A stretch of DNA of 64,000 bases from Dastarcus helophoroides (taxonomy: Eukaryota; Arthropoda; Insecta; Coleoptera; Bothrideridae). The stretch is taken from contig CM053327.1 in the NCBI GenBank assembly GCA_028583605.1, forward strand, positions 3,038,001 through 3,102,000, in the 5' to 3' direction. Shown piece after piece: positions 11,321 to 23,200 of the stretch (within the stretch, counting starts at the first letter, position 1; every line of letters begins with the position of its first letter). The notes under the pieces were generated by a model. That model had not been told where the DNA came from. It did no database searches and saw only the letters and a list, made by a program, of their open reading frames with translations. A program made the translations under genes and the position numbers.

Positions 11321-11995
11321 TAACGCTAAAAAAATCCAGTCGCGTAAAAAAGAAAGTATTTCATTCTTTTATCACGGTATAAAGTTAACAAAAATGGTTT
11401 TGATGCCATAACTTCATTTTCTTAAATGGCACCATATTGGTACTGTGGTACCACCAAAAGATATAATTAATAGCCAATCTAACCAAATTTTCATTTTTGC
11501 TGTGAAATCAATAGAAGTGAAGTTACTGCCATAGGAATAAAAAATATTCGGTTTTAAGTTATTTAAGATTTATTCAATAGGGACATAAGATAGCCGTGGA
11601 AAACAAATTTAGAAAAAAGGCACTTGCTAAGTTTTCCTAATTTAATTTTCTTGCAGCTCTTATGTGGTCAGTTAGCGTTAATTAGGATGAGTCATGACCT
11701 TCTAGACCAAAAAAATGTTCAAATGGTTGAAAATTATTCATTTTATGTGTATTGCATCCAGAAAATAGTGCAGATTCCAAAAATGTGTTAATATACAAGG
11801 TGTTTCATTTAAAATTCAAAAGTTACTATCACTTTTAACGAAAATGACAACAGTAGGAATATAAATTTTATGGCAACATTTTACATTTTACAAATACATC
11901 AAGTGTAACAATTTTAAAAATTTTATCTTTATAAATAAAGAAAAAATACGGGGTGTAACACGATCCTGTTACATCCAGTATAATGCTGACTGAGA
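11289..11995 (+). mobile_element. Non-autonomous repeat X, copy 1 (uninterrupted)
   Basis: The left part (11289-11700) is bounded by related inverted ends: CTCATTCTAAT with TTAACGCT on the left, and AGCGTTAATTAGGATGAG on the right. The part to the right (11735-11995) contains ATATACAAGGTGTTTCATTT and a CAAGTGTAACAATTTTAAA stretch. A second copy at 50.42-54.12 kb has the same two parts, separated by a 3-kb insertion. No coding sequence. Confidence 0.6.
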
Positions 11996-12337
11996 CTCAA
12001 ACAAACTTGTGAAAATTACAAATGACCTTGAATCTAGGTGACAGGGCCCCCACAAAATGTTTAAAAAAAACTGCTAATGAGGTTTTGTAAGGAGAAAGCA
12101 CCAAACATAGGTTATTAACCGACCATGATATAAAGGGATTGGGACTGCTCGCTGGGAAAGCCACAAATTTCGTCTTCTGATTAGCAACACTGATTAGTAA
12201 TCAGTATAGGTAATCAGTGATTCGTCAACCACTTTAGCTGTGGTGGGGGGAGGTTAATTTTTAGGGTGATTCAGTCTTAGACATCACATTTTGATACATT
12301 CAGTAATCTAATCAGTTCTGTAAATAGATATTTGAGA
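11996..12337. other. Unassigned spacer before the MULE relic
   Basis: AT-rich spacer with a short G-run near 12245. Possibly the 5' flank of the MULE element. I could not define its terminal inverted repeats. Confidence 0.3.
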
Positions 12338-13145
12338 ATGGAGTGTTCTATAAAGATCAGTGAGCCTGGCAAAGAATTACTCGTGCACGATAATTTTAAA
12401 TTTTACAAATATCGCGAAATGAAATCCACCGGTGAAGTGAGTTGGAAGTGCTCAAAGAGAGGGTTCAAGGCGCACTTTTATACGATTGGTCCCGATAATG
12501 TTTTTTCAAGGATAGCTGGAGATCATGCTCATGAAAGTGTTCTCTGCAACGTTCTGCTAGACAAAGTATGAGTAATAGTTTAAAAAGAAAAGCTTTCGAA
12601 CCACTAGTAGAAAAACCTTTCAAAATAATTTGGTTAGAGATGAAAACGTACCAAGGATCAGCTGATTCGCTAACTAGTACAGACATTACGCTTATACGTA
12701 ACAATATGGGTGCCCAAAGACCAAAATTACATTTATGTGCTAACGGAGTACACGAATTTCTCTCCGCGATGGACGTTAAAACTATTAAAGATGAGGAATT
12801 TTTATTAGTAAACAAAAAAACTCCAAACATTAATATTTTTTCTTGTGAAAGCAACTTAAAATGTATGTGTCAGGATGATACTTTATACATAGACGATACA
12901 TTTGAATAGTGTGCGAAATACTTTATACAACTATTCACCATTCACACTTACGTCAACAAAACATATGTACCTGCTTCATTTTGCCTTTTACGCACTAAAG
13001 AAATGCAAAACTATACTAAGCTGTTTACCTTTCTCAACACAAAGTGTCAGGATTTGGGTTTAAATTTATTTCCGAAATATTTTGAAATTGGACTTCAGAA
13101 AGGTTTGGTTGAAATTTTAACATTGGAAATGTTTATGTTGAGATA
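12338..13145 (+). pseudogene. MULE-type transposase relic with FLYWCH zinc finger
   Basis: The first frame (12338-12571) encodes a FLYWCH-like domain: a YKYR stretch, then SWKCSKRGFKAHF, then a DHAHE end with the H-x-H pair. The usual second Cys is replaced (KRGF). A -1/+1 shift leads into 12568-13145, whose sequence (NLKCMCQDDTLYIDDTFE, then a KYFIQLFTIH-like segment and YVPASFCLL) matches the start of the MULE transposase catalytic domain, including the conserved D of the DGTF-like motif. An in-frame TAG lies at 12907-12909. The C-terminal catalytic half is absent, so this is a dead, truncated copy. Confidence 0.65.
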
Positions 13146-13189
13146 TGAGGTGAAGTTTCGGGTTTTCGTTCAAGCTCCAGAGAACAAGG

Positions 13190-13353
13190 TGTCGGTCGGT
13201 CGGACATACTCGAATCGCCAGTCGAGCGCTCTCGGCGTCGAGAGGCCGGCATAAAAACTATGGGAGAATGTTAAGTTTACAGAGTTTACAGTTCACCGCA
13301 GAGCATCATATTCGTTTAATCCAGTGACGTTTCATTGGATAAGGCTATCAGCT
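13190..13353 (+). promoter_or_regulatory. GC-rich, promoter-like segment
   Basis: A short GC-rich stretch (about 13195-13250), unlike its AT-rich surroundings, contains an imperfect palindrome around CTCTCGGCGTCGAGAG and ends in a GCATAAAAAC TATA-like box at 13249-13258. About 95 bp later comes an ATG-led broken frame. It could be the promoter or terminal repeat of an unidentified element. Confidence 0.3.
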
Positions 13354-13584
13354 ATGGATATTAAGAGTATGAAAAATAGCGAAAAGTGTAAGACATATTG
13401 AGATCGTAAAAAACGTTTACGAGAGATTGAAAATAGAGAATCTAGTGAGTTAAGTACGAAAACACCGCCAACAAAAACTGAACACAATAGGCGGTATCGT
13501 GAGCATGTAAAGATGCGCAAACTTAAAGGTTCTGAAGTTTACACGGGCTACCCAAGTCAGCGGCCCTTAAGTGAGGGGTTATAA
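13354..13584 (+). pseudogene. Short broken basic ORF, family not recognised
   Basis: The frame from ATG 13354 to TAA 13582-13584 has one internal TGA at 13399. It encodes a basic, helix-prone peptide with two similar basic motifs (DRKKRLREIE and RRYREHVKMRK) separated by a Thr/Pro-rich linker, and ends YTGYPSQRPLSEG. I recall similar basic repeats in mobile-element-associated insect proteins but cannot name the family. Confidence 0.35.
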
Positions 13585-15053
13585 TTCCATTATTATGCTG
13601 TAAACTCTTATCCTAAATCCAATTTACGTACTGTCTTGAGGTACTCAGTAAAAGAATGTGGTAAAATATCTGCACTTATAATTTTTAGGGCTCAAATAAA
13701 TGTAAATTACTTTAACAACAAAGTTGACAAATTTTTGCTTGTAGATTAAATATATTTTAATATTTTATTGTTTTCGCTTTGTACTAAAATATTTCTTTCA
13801 AGAGCCATGAGCATAGATGCCTTAGTATTATTTTGATTTAAATTATTTCGTAGTCTATTTGGTTATACTAGTATATTTCAATTTAAAAAATAATCTTTTA
13901 GAAGAAACTTGGCTAATGGAAACTAAATTTAGAAAAGATAAACATTGCAGAAATAACCTTAAAAATGGAAAAAAGTGGCAAGAAAAATATTTAAATATTC
14001 AAGTTTTCATTCGAAATCTCAAGTCGAATACTTCGATATTAAGTTCGAAAATTAAAAAAAATAGCTAAATAAGGCCAAAATTTTGAACTCAGAAAAGTTT
14101 CGAAAAAAGCAGTAAAAAAAATTAACAATTTTAGGAAAATCTTTCAGGATTTCAAAAAATTCATAATGTTCTAAAATTTCAAAACATATGTCAACATTTT
14201 GAGGTTAAAGATAAAATTTTGCAACTAAATCAAAATCGTTTGAAAAAAATTAAAATATTTCATTTAAAGTCAAGATTTTAAATAAATGACTTGTGTTCTT
14301 AAAAAAAGAGTCTTGAATAAATTTAAAACCTTAAAAATAAAAAATTAAAGCTTTAACACTGGTTGAAACCTTTATTGGTATTGGAAATAAGAGTAGAAAG
14401 TAAAGTTTGAATTTTGGGATTTTAAAATTTGAGGAAACCCACCACTCATGATTTAATAAAAAAAGGGGATCTTAAATTTCGAAAAAAAAATTGACATTAC
14501 AAAATTTCGGTAAAAAATCTTGTATTTTCGAATTTATATATTTATAATTTTAAGAATTTTTTAGGCTGAGGTTACAATTTCGAAAATAAGTCAAAATCTT
14601 TAGAAATATTTAGAATTTATTATTTAACATGAAAATTTTAAACAAAACTTAAATATTTATTAACAGTTTAAGAAAAATAAATGACATTTTGAAAGGTTGA
14701 GGAATTTTGTGAAAAAGTCATAATTTCAAGAAAATACTCTACATTTATTTTTTTAATGCAATATCTTGGGTTAGACTTGCAAAACTGATATTCAAATTTT
14801 GAATTCGTTTGAAATCCAAAGTTTTAAGAAAAAACACAAGAATTGCAAGTTTAATGTAAAAATTTTAAAAATTGAAAATTGTGGAAAAAATTATTATATT
14901 TCGGAAAAGCCCAAAATTTGTGTTTATAATTATTTTGAAAGCATAAGCGCATAATTTTGTAAATAAGAGTAAAATAGATTTCTAGACGATTTTCTTTAGG
15001 TTAGAAAATGTTAACCTCTCTGGATAAATAAGACGTCAAAATGACCCTTGACG
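13585..15053. repeat. Unassigned spacer then degenerate A-rich block
   Basis: 13585-14060 is ordinary AT-rich DNA. 14060-14950 is the A-rich phrase repeat. The short frame near 13859-14068 is a composition artefact. No gene seen. Confidence 0.5.
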
Positions 15054-15061
15054 GATCTACC

Positions 15062-15703
15062 CAGAGACTAAATAGACTGAACGTTTCAATGTTGTCTCAT
15101 GCGTACAGTTGAAGCTAAAAATCCGGGGAAGTGGGGAGGTGCATTCCACTACTCTTTGATATGGTCGGATTAAGTAAAATTTATAAATACGAAACTTGCC
15201 GCGTAACGGTTCTAACGATTTAGATGAAACTTTAGAATTAGGGGCTTTTGGACCAATAGGATAATTTTTATAAGTGCTTTTTGGTAAAAGTTCAGGAGAA
15301 CTATTTTCAAAGACATCTTGGTTTAATAGTAAAATAATTTTCTTTCAATACGCGACGCCTGTGTACAATATTGTTAAGCCGGTGCTGTAAACACGTCATG
15401 ATTGCAGTGACATGGCGACGCGCGCACGCTGATAATTGAATATTTATATATTTTATTTTTACCTACCCAAAGAATGAAACTCTTGATTTTCCTTCACTAA
15501 TGTGTTCACTGAGGTTTCAACAATGATCCACAATACACTTCCCCATATTTACAGCCCATTTTCTTAAAAAAAAACCGATGTTATCTTCGCAAAGGTCTGT
15601 CAAATAATAAGAGGGCATTGCGAGCTAGATGGAGCTAGGCTTTCGCCAGGCTTTCAACAGGCTTCACTGCTTACCGTGTTAGGTTCAGTCTATTTAGTCT
15701 CTG
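15062..15703. mobile_element. hAT-type MITE, 642 bp
   Basis: Perfect 21-bp terminal inverted repeats start CAGAGACTAAATAG (15062-15082 and 15683-15703). The element is flanked by perfect 8-bp direct repeats GATCTACC (15054-15061 and 15704-15711). Eight-base target duplications and CAG-type ends are diagnostic of hAT. There is no transposase frame inside, so it is non-autonomous. The intact ends suggest a fairly young insertion. Confidence 0.9.
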
Positions 15704-15711
15704 GATCTACC

Positions 15712-18577
15712 AAAATAATCAATAAGTAATCGGATGCCGGGTTCGCTGTGTTCTCTTCTAAAAAACTTAGAGCACACTTGATGACTTTTTCATTTGAACA
15801 TCCGATAAAATTTTAACTGACATAAATTGAAATTTACTAATTCACTCAGACTCACTCTGTCATTATTAAACGGCTCGAGGTAATTTAATACAATATCTGT
15901 TGCTAATTTAAAGCCCTCATCGCTTCCCATTTTTGTTTTTAGATTCATTTAAGGAGTCAGTTCATTACGACAAGCGTATTTTTCATATTAAGAAATTTCA
16001 TTATCTTTGCGATTCTGTGGAAGGAGATTAAAGTGACGTTATTGAATCATTGTCATTATCAGCTAATTATTATTATTAATTAAATATGCAATAGCGTTGC
16101 TGCAAGACCGCTTTAAAATGAAAGAACAGGTCACAACCGTCCTAAACATTTTTTAATTCACAAGAACCACACAACCCGGTCTAAGACAACTAATTAACTG
16201 TAATAAAGGTTTTTAAGGTTTTAAGGTTTAAGGTTTTAATAAAGCTTTCGGCAAAAAAGGGAATTACTTTTATTTATTATTCCCACAAGAGCGGAAAAAT
16301 TAAACGATCATGCAAAGCGAAAATGGCAATCAGTACAACCAATACAGCTCTAGTTTTAATTAGAAATAGATGCAGTAACTTTAAACAATGTCCAGCGTTG
16401 TTAAATCCAGAGTGTCAAGCGAACATCATTACTTCAGCATTAGTTAAAAAATTGTAATTTTCTTTAAAAGAGTTTGAAGTAATGTACCATATGAATCAAG
16501 TCACATCTAAACGAATTCACGTGTGATCTGGAATATGATAAACAAAATCACAGAACCAACCTCAATTTTTAAGATTGATAAATTTGCCATTCAACTGCCC
16601 TCTAATGTTTTTTTCGATGAGCCTGATTTTAATGCGAAATAATCTAAATGGATTTATTAACTGAAACAAGTTTATTTTGGGAGTAATTAGAAATTCCATT
16701 GAAATCAGAAAAAATTAACTTCATTTTCAAGAAACCAAATTGGGTTGAATGCAGCTGGTCATTTAAAAGTCCATTCAAAGAAACAAAAATATGACATGCA
16801 ATTCAAAGACCATAAATTCTTGTAAGGAAGAACAATTACATGACCGGGGCAATAAATTTTAGGATCAAGTAGGAAACTGAAAACAAAATACTTTTATCCC
16901 AAGAAGAAAAGGCCAGGAATAACACTTTCAAGACAATTACTACTTACGAGCCCCCTCTGGTCTATTTATTGTAAGGCTGCCCTTCAAAAATGAAAGAAGG
17001 CACATTCAGTGTCAATAAAATGATTCTTAAACTTGGAAAAAATAGAGATGCCAGAATATCTAAGAAGCACTTGTCGGAATGACAAATTTCTGAAATGTAC
17101 TACTTATCCAACCAGGGGGTTCAAAGAAACTGTGAAGGGCCATAAAATTCATGTGGTGTAAGACACATCTGCAAACACTTTCAACACAGTCGTCAGCCTT
17201 AACGACATTTTAATCAGTTATAAAAAAAAATAAAAACTGAACGTAATACGTATTGTTGTAAATCAATACATATTTTATGTAATTATTATTATTTACTACT
17301 TCGAAGATACATAGATAATTGTCGTGGCGAACTTCAAGGGGTGTCGGATAACACAAGGGTCGACGTCACTAAGATTCTAGCCTTAATAAGTAAATAAATA
17401 AATGTTTCATATTTCAACACGATTGGGAAAGAGGTTATGAAATGATTAATTAAATTATTTTTATAACAACTTTGAAAGTCTGCAATTCGAAAAGTAAACA
17501 TTTTTTAATTTTTTTTTTTCGTAATTCGTATTTATTTATCATTTCGAATCAACTGCCAAGCGTTGTCTTTGTAAATACCCTGTATAACCTTGTATGTTAA
17601 ATAAAGTGTTAATTATGTTTCTATTTGGTGTTATCATTTCCAATGTCTCCGTTGGTTGCAAGGATTGCGAAATCTGTGAATTTTTTTGGTATCAAATATA
17701 GCGGGATGGAGATTTTATTTGGCTCAAGCATGGTAACTATTAAACCAACTCCATAGAAAAACATTGACATTTAAACATTCTACACAAATTTTATAGGTAG
17801 CGGAAAGTACAGCAAGTTGTCCTGAGCAAGGAATACAACGCTTGCTCCAACAACCAACAAGTGCGAAACGTTCCATAGCAAATTCAAAAATTATTGCTCG
17901 ACTCCACTTCAAAATATCTTCGAATTTATGAAAAATATAATGAACCTGCAAACATACAGTTATATTAGAATAAATAGTATACGACTGAAGAAAGTTCCAA
18001 AAATCCGCAAAGAAGTCGTACAACGGCGTAGGTATTTAGATGTGATGATTAAACAATATAACACCAAACAGATATCTAGATTAAATTTTGTACAATATTA
18101 TTCCTACAAAGTAGCCATTTAAAAACTCTACATCTCTTTAGTAAATATATAAACGTACATCTCTTGTCTCTTCTAGATAAGCTTACCTTATCTACATCCC
18201 ATTAAATGTTACCCTTATATGGAGTTAATGCAATTCGAGTGTGTAGTAAAATTTGAGTGTTTAGGATGCGGCTAAGTTAAACCCATTAATGCAGTTCGAT
18301 GGTCGGATTATACACCATCATTAAAATTAATGCAATTCCTGTGGACCGCTTTTTGATTGTTACCTCCCCCTGAAAGAAACCCAGTCTACGTCCATGGAAA
18401 AGGGTCCGTAGTGTTTCGGAAATTTGGAAAGTGGCTTATGGCTACAAAATGGTTCAGAAACTCTGCTTTAAAGCAACCATCAAATTAAAATGAAGTCTCA
18501 CTACTGAGAATAGCTAAATTTAAAAGGAACGAAACGAGTGCTTCCTTGAAATAAAAATTAAAACCAAATAAAAATAT
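15712..18577. other. Intergenic region, no gene recognised
   Basis: AT-rich DNA downstream of gene 2. 16790-17160 contains two diverged copies of a TTCAAAGAAAC ... CATAAA motif, suggesting an old tandem duplication. Open frames at 17724-18122 show no family I recognise. Nothing else can be supported. Confidence 0.4.
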
Positions 18578-20197
18578 TTACTCATCTTTATTTATGTTAT
18601 CAACTATCATCAATGCTTTATTCTCCCTTTCGTCTTCTAAATCATAAGCTCTTTTATTTCCCCTATAAGCCAAAGGATTTTCCGAAACTCTTTCCGCTAT
18701 ATCAGCATTAAGTTCCTCAGCCGTGGCTTCTTCTAATGGTTTACCATGACCATAAAAAATATCCTCTCGGTATATTCTGTCTTTTTTTCTATAGGTGCCA
18801 TGAAGCTAAAAATTTTGTCACATATATCTTACTAAAATAATCTGCAAAAAAGGGTACCTACCTTGTCCCAATAATAAATGTTAAAACCGAAATTGACGTG
18901 GAAATACTGATGGTGATTATCATGGAAAATGGCGTCCGGCTGCCACGGTTGCCACCAAAATGCTTTAAAATTAATCCCTGAATGGTCTATAATACCATGG
19001 TAGTATGTGTATATGGCAATTGCGTAGAAGGAAACTGAAATAATATATTGCTTTGCGATATTGTTGTAGTGCTATTTCATTGTGTGCAGCTTTGCCACTG
19101 AGGAATCATTAGGGAAATTATTAAAAATTGATATACAAATCTTGTTCTCTAAAACAAAAATATATTTAAAAAAAATATAACCAAAGTTGTTCCAATGCGT
19201 TTCGATAGCCAAGCTATTATCTTCATAGAGATATTCAAGATAGTAGCTAGGCTAGCAAAACGCATTAGAACGACTTTTGTTGTATTTTTTAGTCTTTCTT
19301 GGTTCAAGAAGACAAGATTTGTATATCAATTTTTGTCGATAATCGAGACAAGTCCGTTTCACCAAAAATATATATATAAAAAAAAAAATTCAGTTAGATG
19401 CTTCTTTGGCTGGACAAATAGATAGGTTTGTTATTTTAAGAGACAAAATTCTCTCCCTGTAAATTTTGCCAATAAACGATCCAAAAAATCTAAGATCTTC
19501 TTTTAACCTTTAATAAGATTATAATTAAAACAACGCAGCCACGTCTTTAATTAAAGTAGACCTGAACTACTTAAGTTGAAGTAGACCTAAAAGAAGATGT
19601 CGATAGCACTTACACCAATGAACAGGAAACAGGAATAGGGGAACCACCAGCGCACACTGTATAGATAAACATTCAACCGGATGTATTGCTGTGACTGAAA
19701 AAGCTGTTGGTTGCTTATAGGCGTGATGAAACTTGTGAAAGTGCTTATAAAGGAAAGGCGTATGGTAAATCCTATGGAGCCAATAAGTTATATAATCCTA
19801 AAACAGACATTAATTTAATTAAAATTAATTAATTTAGCAAAAACTACCAAATAAAACTAAGTTAGCTGTTCTATTTCAGAACTAACCTGATAAATAAAAA
19901 TGACAGGCCATTGAAGGAAAAACCACGACCATCCTAAATCTGATAAACCATAATACACTGTGCTGTACCCCCCATTAGCGATGTAACAGGAGAGGAAAGC
20001 TGAAAATGTCGCATTCATGAAAAGTGTGCATGATCCTAATATAAGTTCATTCAATTCTAATTCTGGGGATAACCATTTTTGTGGTTGGCATTTCCATTCT
20101 TCAGCCGTATCTCTTCTTCTTACGTAGTAGTACCACTACAAATAAAATTACTTCAGATGTTGAAAATCAAAAATGTGATGAAATATTTAGTTTCGTT

Positions 20198-20253
<56 letters not shown>

Positions 20254-23200
20254 GCTATACAAATTAATAAACAATTTTATTAAATCAAATTAAAAATATA
20301 TTTCTCTTCTGTTTGATGCATATTAATCCTTTTATCTTCATGTATCAATTTGACCTTAGTAGTTGCTTTATTCATTAAACTGACGACCTTGACCCTGGAA
20401 ATTGAATCTAGAATCGTTTAATGTTTTATGCGTAATCTAAAGTTTATGAAAATGTTTTACGATATAAATGCTGTTAGGTAAACATTGCAAGTTACCAAAT
20501 AAATATATTAATTATCACTTCATTCAAGAGCAGAGTTTGAACCTTCCCAATTATATTTTATTAATATATTTACAAATATATATCATCACAAGTGACATTG
20601 ATGAAATCAAGATAACACATATTGTTTCTATTTTCTTTTGTGACGTGTTATTATTAAACAATCCCAATTTTACCTTGCCTGGCTCCTCTTCTGAAGTTCA
20701 AGTACCTCAGTTATTTTATTCACTAAAAAATTGCAATTCTTTTAAGCTGTTTAGGTTAAGAAATTGTTCAGCTGATGTTTGGATTAATTCCATGCTTTAA
20801 TATAAAAATGTATCTCAGGATCTTTAGTTTTGAATTAAAGAGTCAGATAAGGATGCAATAATGTAATGTCCAAAAAGTAACGGGAATGAATATATTGTAA
20901 GAAAATGTATTTAGAGAGTTTGTTTTAGTGATTTTGTAAGGAACTCTCTAGAAACATTTGATAATGCGAAACGGCCGATAAGTGCTCCAGAAGTTTCCGC
21001 AAGCGATAATTTTATCTGGACGGAGATCTGCCTAGAAAACCGAAGGGTATACATACGCGGTCGATTTTTAAAAATTCAAACGCAGCATTCTGAAAATAGG
21101 TCCAAACTTTATACCTGCATTTTCATTTAAAAAATATCTTGAATAAGTGGTTTAGTGTCGATACCTTGAAATGAAAGAGATAGAAATTCTTGTAGAAACT
21201 CGATAAGGAAGTTGCAGTATCCTTTAGAAAATGTCTAGATTTCGAGCTTAACATTAAAATTTTAAGGAAAAAATAACAAGTGTTATTTCAAATTCGTAAT
21301 TCATGTGGGCAAATATTTCGAAAATATCAGAATTTAAAGAAAATATGTTGCAAATCTTAACTAGGGGTTTTGACACAAAATTAGATTATGAGAGAAAAAT
21401 GACAAACGGACAAAGATTTCTCGAAAAACTTATATTACAATTAAAGTTTAAATCTTAAGATAGAATAGTGTAAGAGCATAACAATTGTAAGAAGTCTAAA
21501 ATAAATGTAAAAATATGTATCAACCAAACATTGTTTTTTATTCCCAACCACTAATAAAATACTTTTTGGATGAATAGGCTCACCAGACTTGTTAAATTGG
21601 ATAATTTCATTATGTAGAATAAAGCGTCAACCGATAAGTCTGTCGGGAAAGTTGTAGCTTTCAAAATTAGTATTTTTATTGATTTAGTAATCATGTTATC
21701 AGTAACTTATTTGTTCAGAATTCAAAATTTGTTTTTACAGGAATCTAACCTAAATAAAGCATTGTTATGAGACGAAAAATATTTTAATTGTTTGCTTTTA
21801 TTCTACTTTGACAATATTATGATTTAATGTGATTTCTAATCCTAAGTCCGATATAAAAAAACCTTGTCTTCTTCATGAATGAGATTTTTAATCTGATGTT
21901 TTTTAAACTATGATTGACAGCAAAGAATGTCGTTTTCGATGTTTATTAATTCATTTAATTAATACAGACCGGGTTATATGCATTTGCATATTTGCATATA
22001 CAAATGGATATTTAATTCCTTTTTTGGTAGTTATTGCATATTTCACCTAAAATCTAATGATGATGCACATTTTCGCTATATTTACAATAAATGGGTACTT
22101 AATAATTAAAGTTTTTTCTAGGTTATGTCAGTTTGTTAGTGCAGGAAAGCATTTACAATTTTAGTAAAAATATCCTACCTGTGATTAGAAATCATTTTTC
22201 CCACGTACGTGCGATTATTAAGAAGCTTGAAGCTCAAGGTTTGGATTTAACTAAATTTATTCGGTTAATGAATAAAATTGGCCAAAGTAACTTCGTTTTG
22301 CTAGTCCGCGTGAACTTAAAACAAATTTTAAAAACATTTTGATAAATTACCCAGGCTCTGAAATGTTGTGTCTTCTGTGACTTCTGCAGAAAGAAACCAA
22401 GTTACAAATTCTGAAGTATTGATTTTTAGCATAAAGTTTGGACGAATTTATAACACAAGTCTGCAAAAAAAATTGCGAGCCATTTCGATGTTTTTATTTA
22501 ATTCTTATATTTTTGTGAATGCTAAATCCGAAAGTGCCTTTCATTTTGTCACAGAATATCACGTTTTCTGACAATGTAGGTATCTATGTTAAACAAGTTT
22601 TTATCTTTAAATAAAAGATCAGAGATTAATTTTTTTTTAGTATATAATTGTGTAACAAAACTTATTTTTTTATCTAAAATACCTAAAATAGTAAGCACTA
22701 AACACATTTGTTTCTCCCAGTGAGCCTTCTTTTGGTACATTTTTGCTTATGGCAAACATCTGGAATGTTTCTTTGAAGCGTTCAACAGTAGTCTGCCATC
22801 ATTGAGACGCTCCATCTTTCCTAATTTTTTTTTCCATCTCCTTAATATCTTGGTGAAATAGTTCACCTTGCTCTTCATTCACGTCTTCTTAATTTTCTAG
22901 AAAGCCGAGATAGGAGTAAAGAAAATGTACTTTTAAACTCATTGGTCAACCTAAAGATTAAAATGTTTTTAACATTCCTTTGAGGATTTGTTTGTAGTTG
23001 GGGTCTTTGTTATTGCCTAAAAATTTCTCTATGACCTCTTTAAAGGCAATCCACCCCTCTCTTTGAGGATACGTCATGGTTGTCATGAATTGTGGATCAG
23101 CCATAAGCCGTCTAATATCTGATCCAACGAAAACGCCTTACTTCAACTTTGCCTCCGAGAGGCCTGGAAACTTTAATATTAATTATTTGAAGCAATTTTT

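Noticed and set aside
12465..12854. Minus-strand 129-aa frame
   Set aside because: It is a shadow of the plus-strand MULE transposase relic, whose motifs are recognisable.
20079..20293. Plus-strand frames with IYIYIY tracts
   Set aside because: They translate the (TA)n microsatellite and lie antisense to exon 3 of gene 2.
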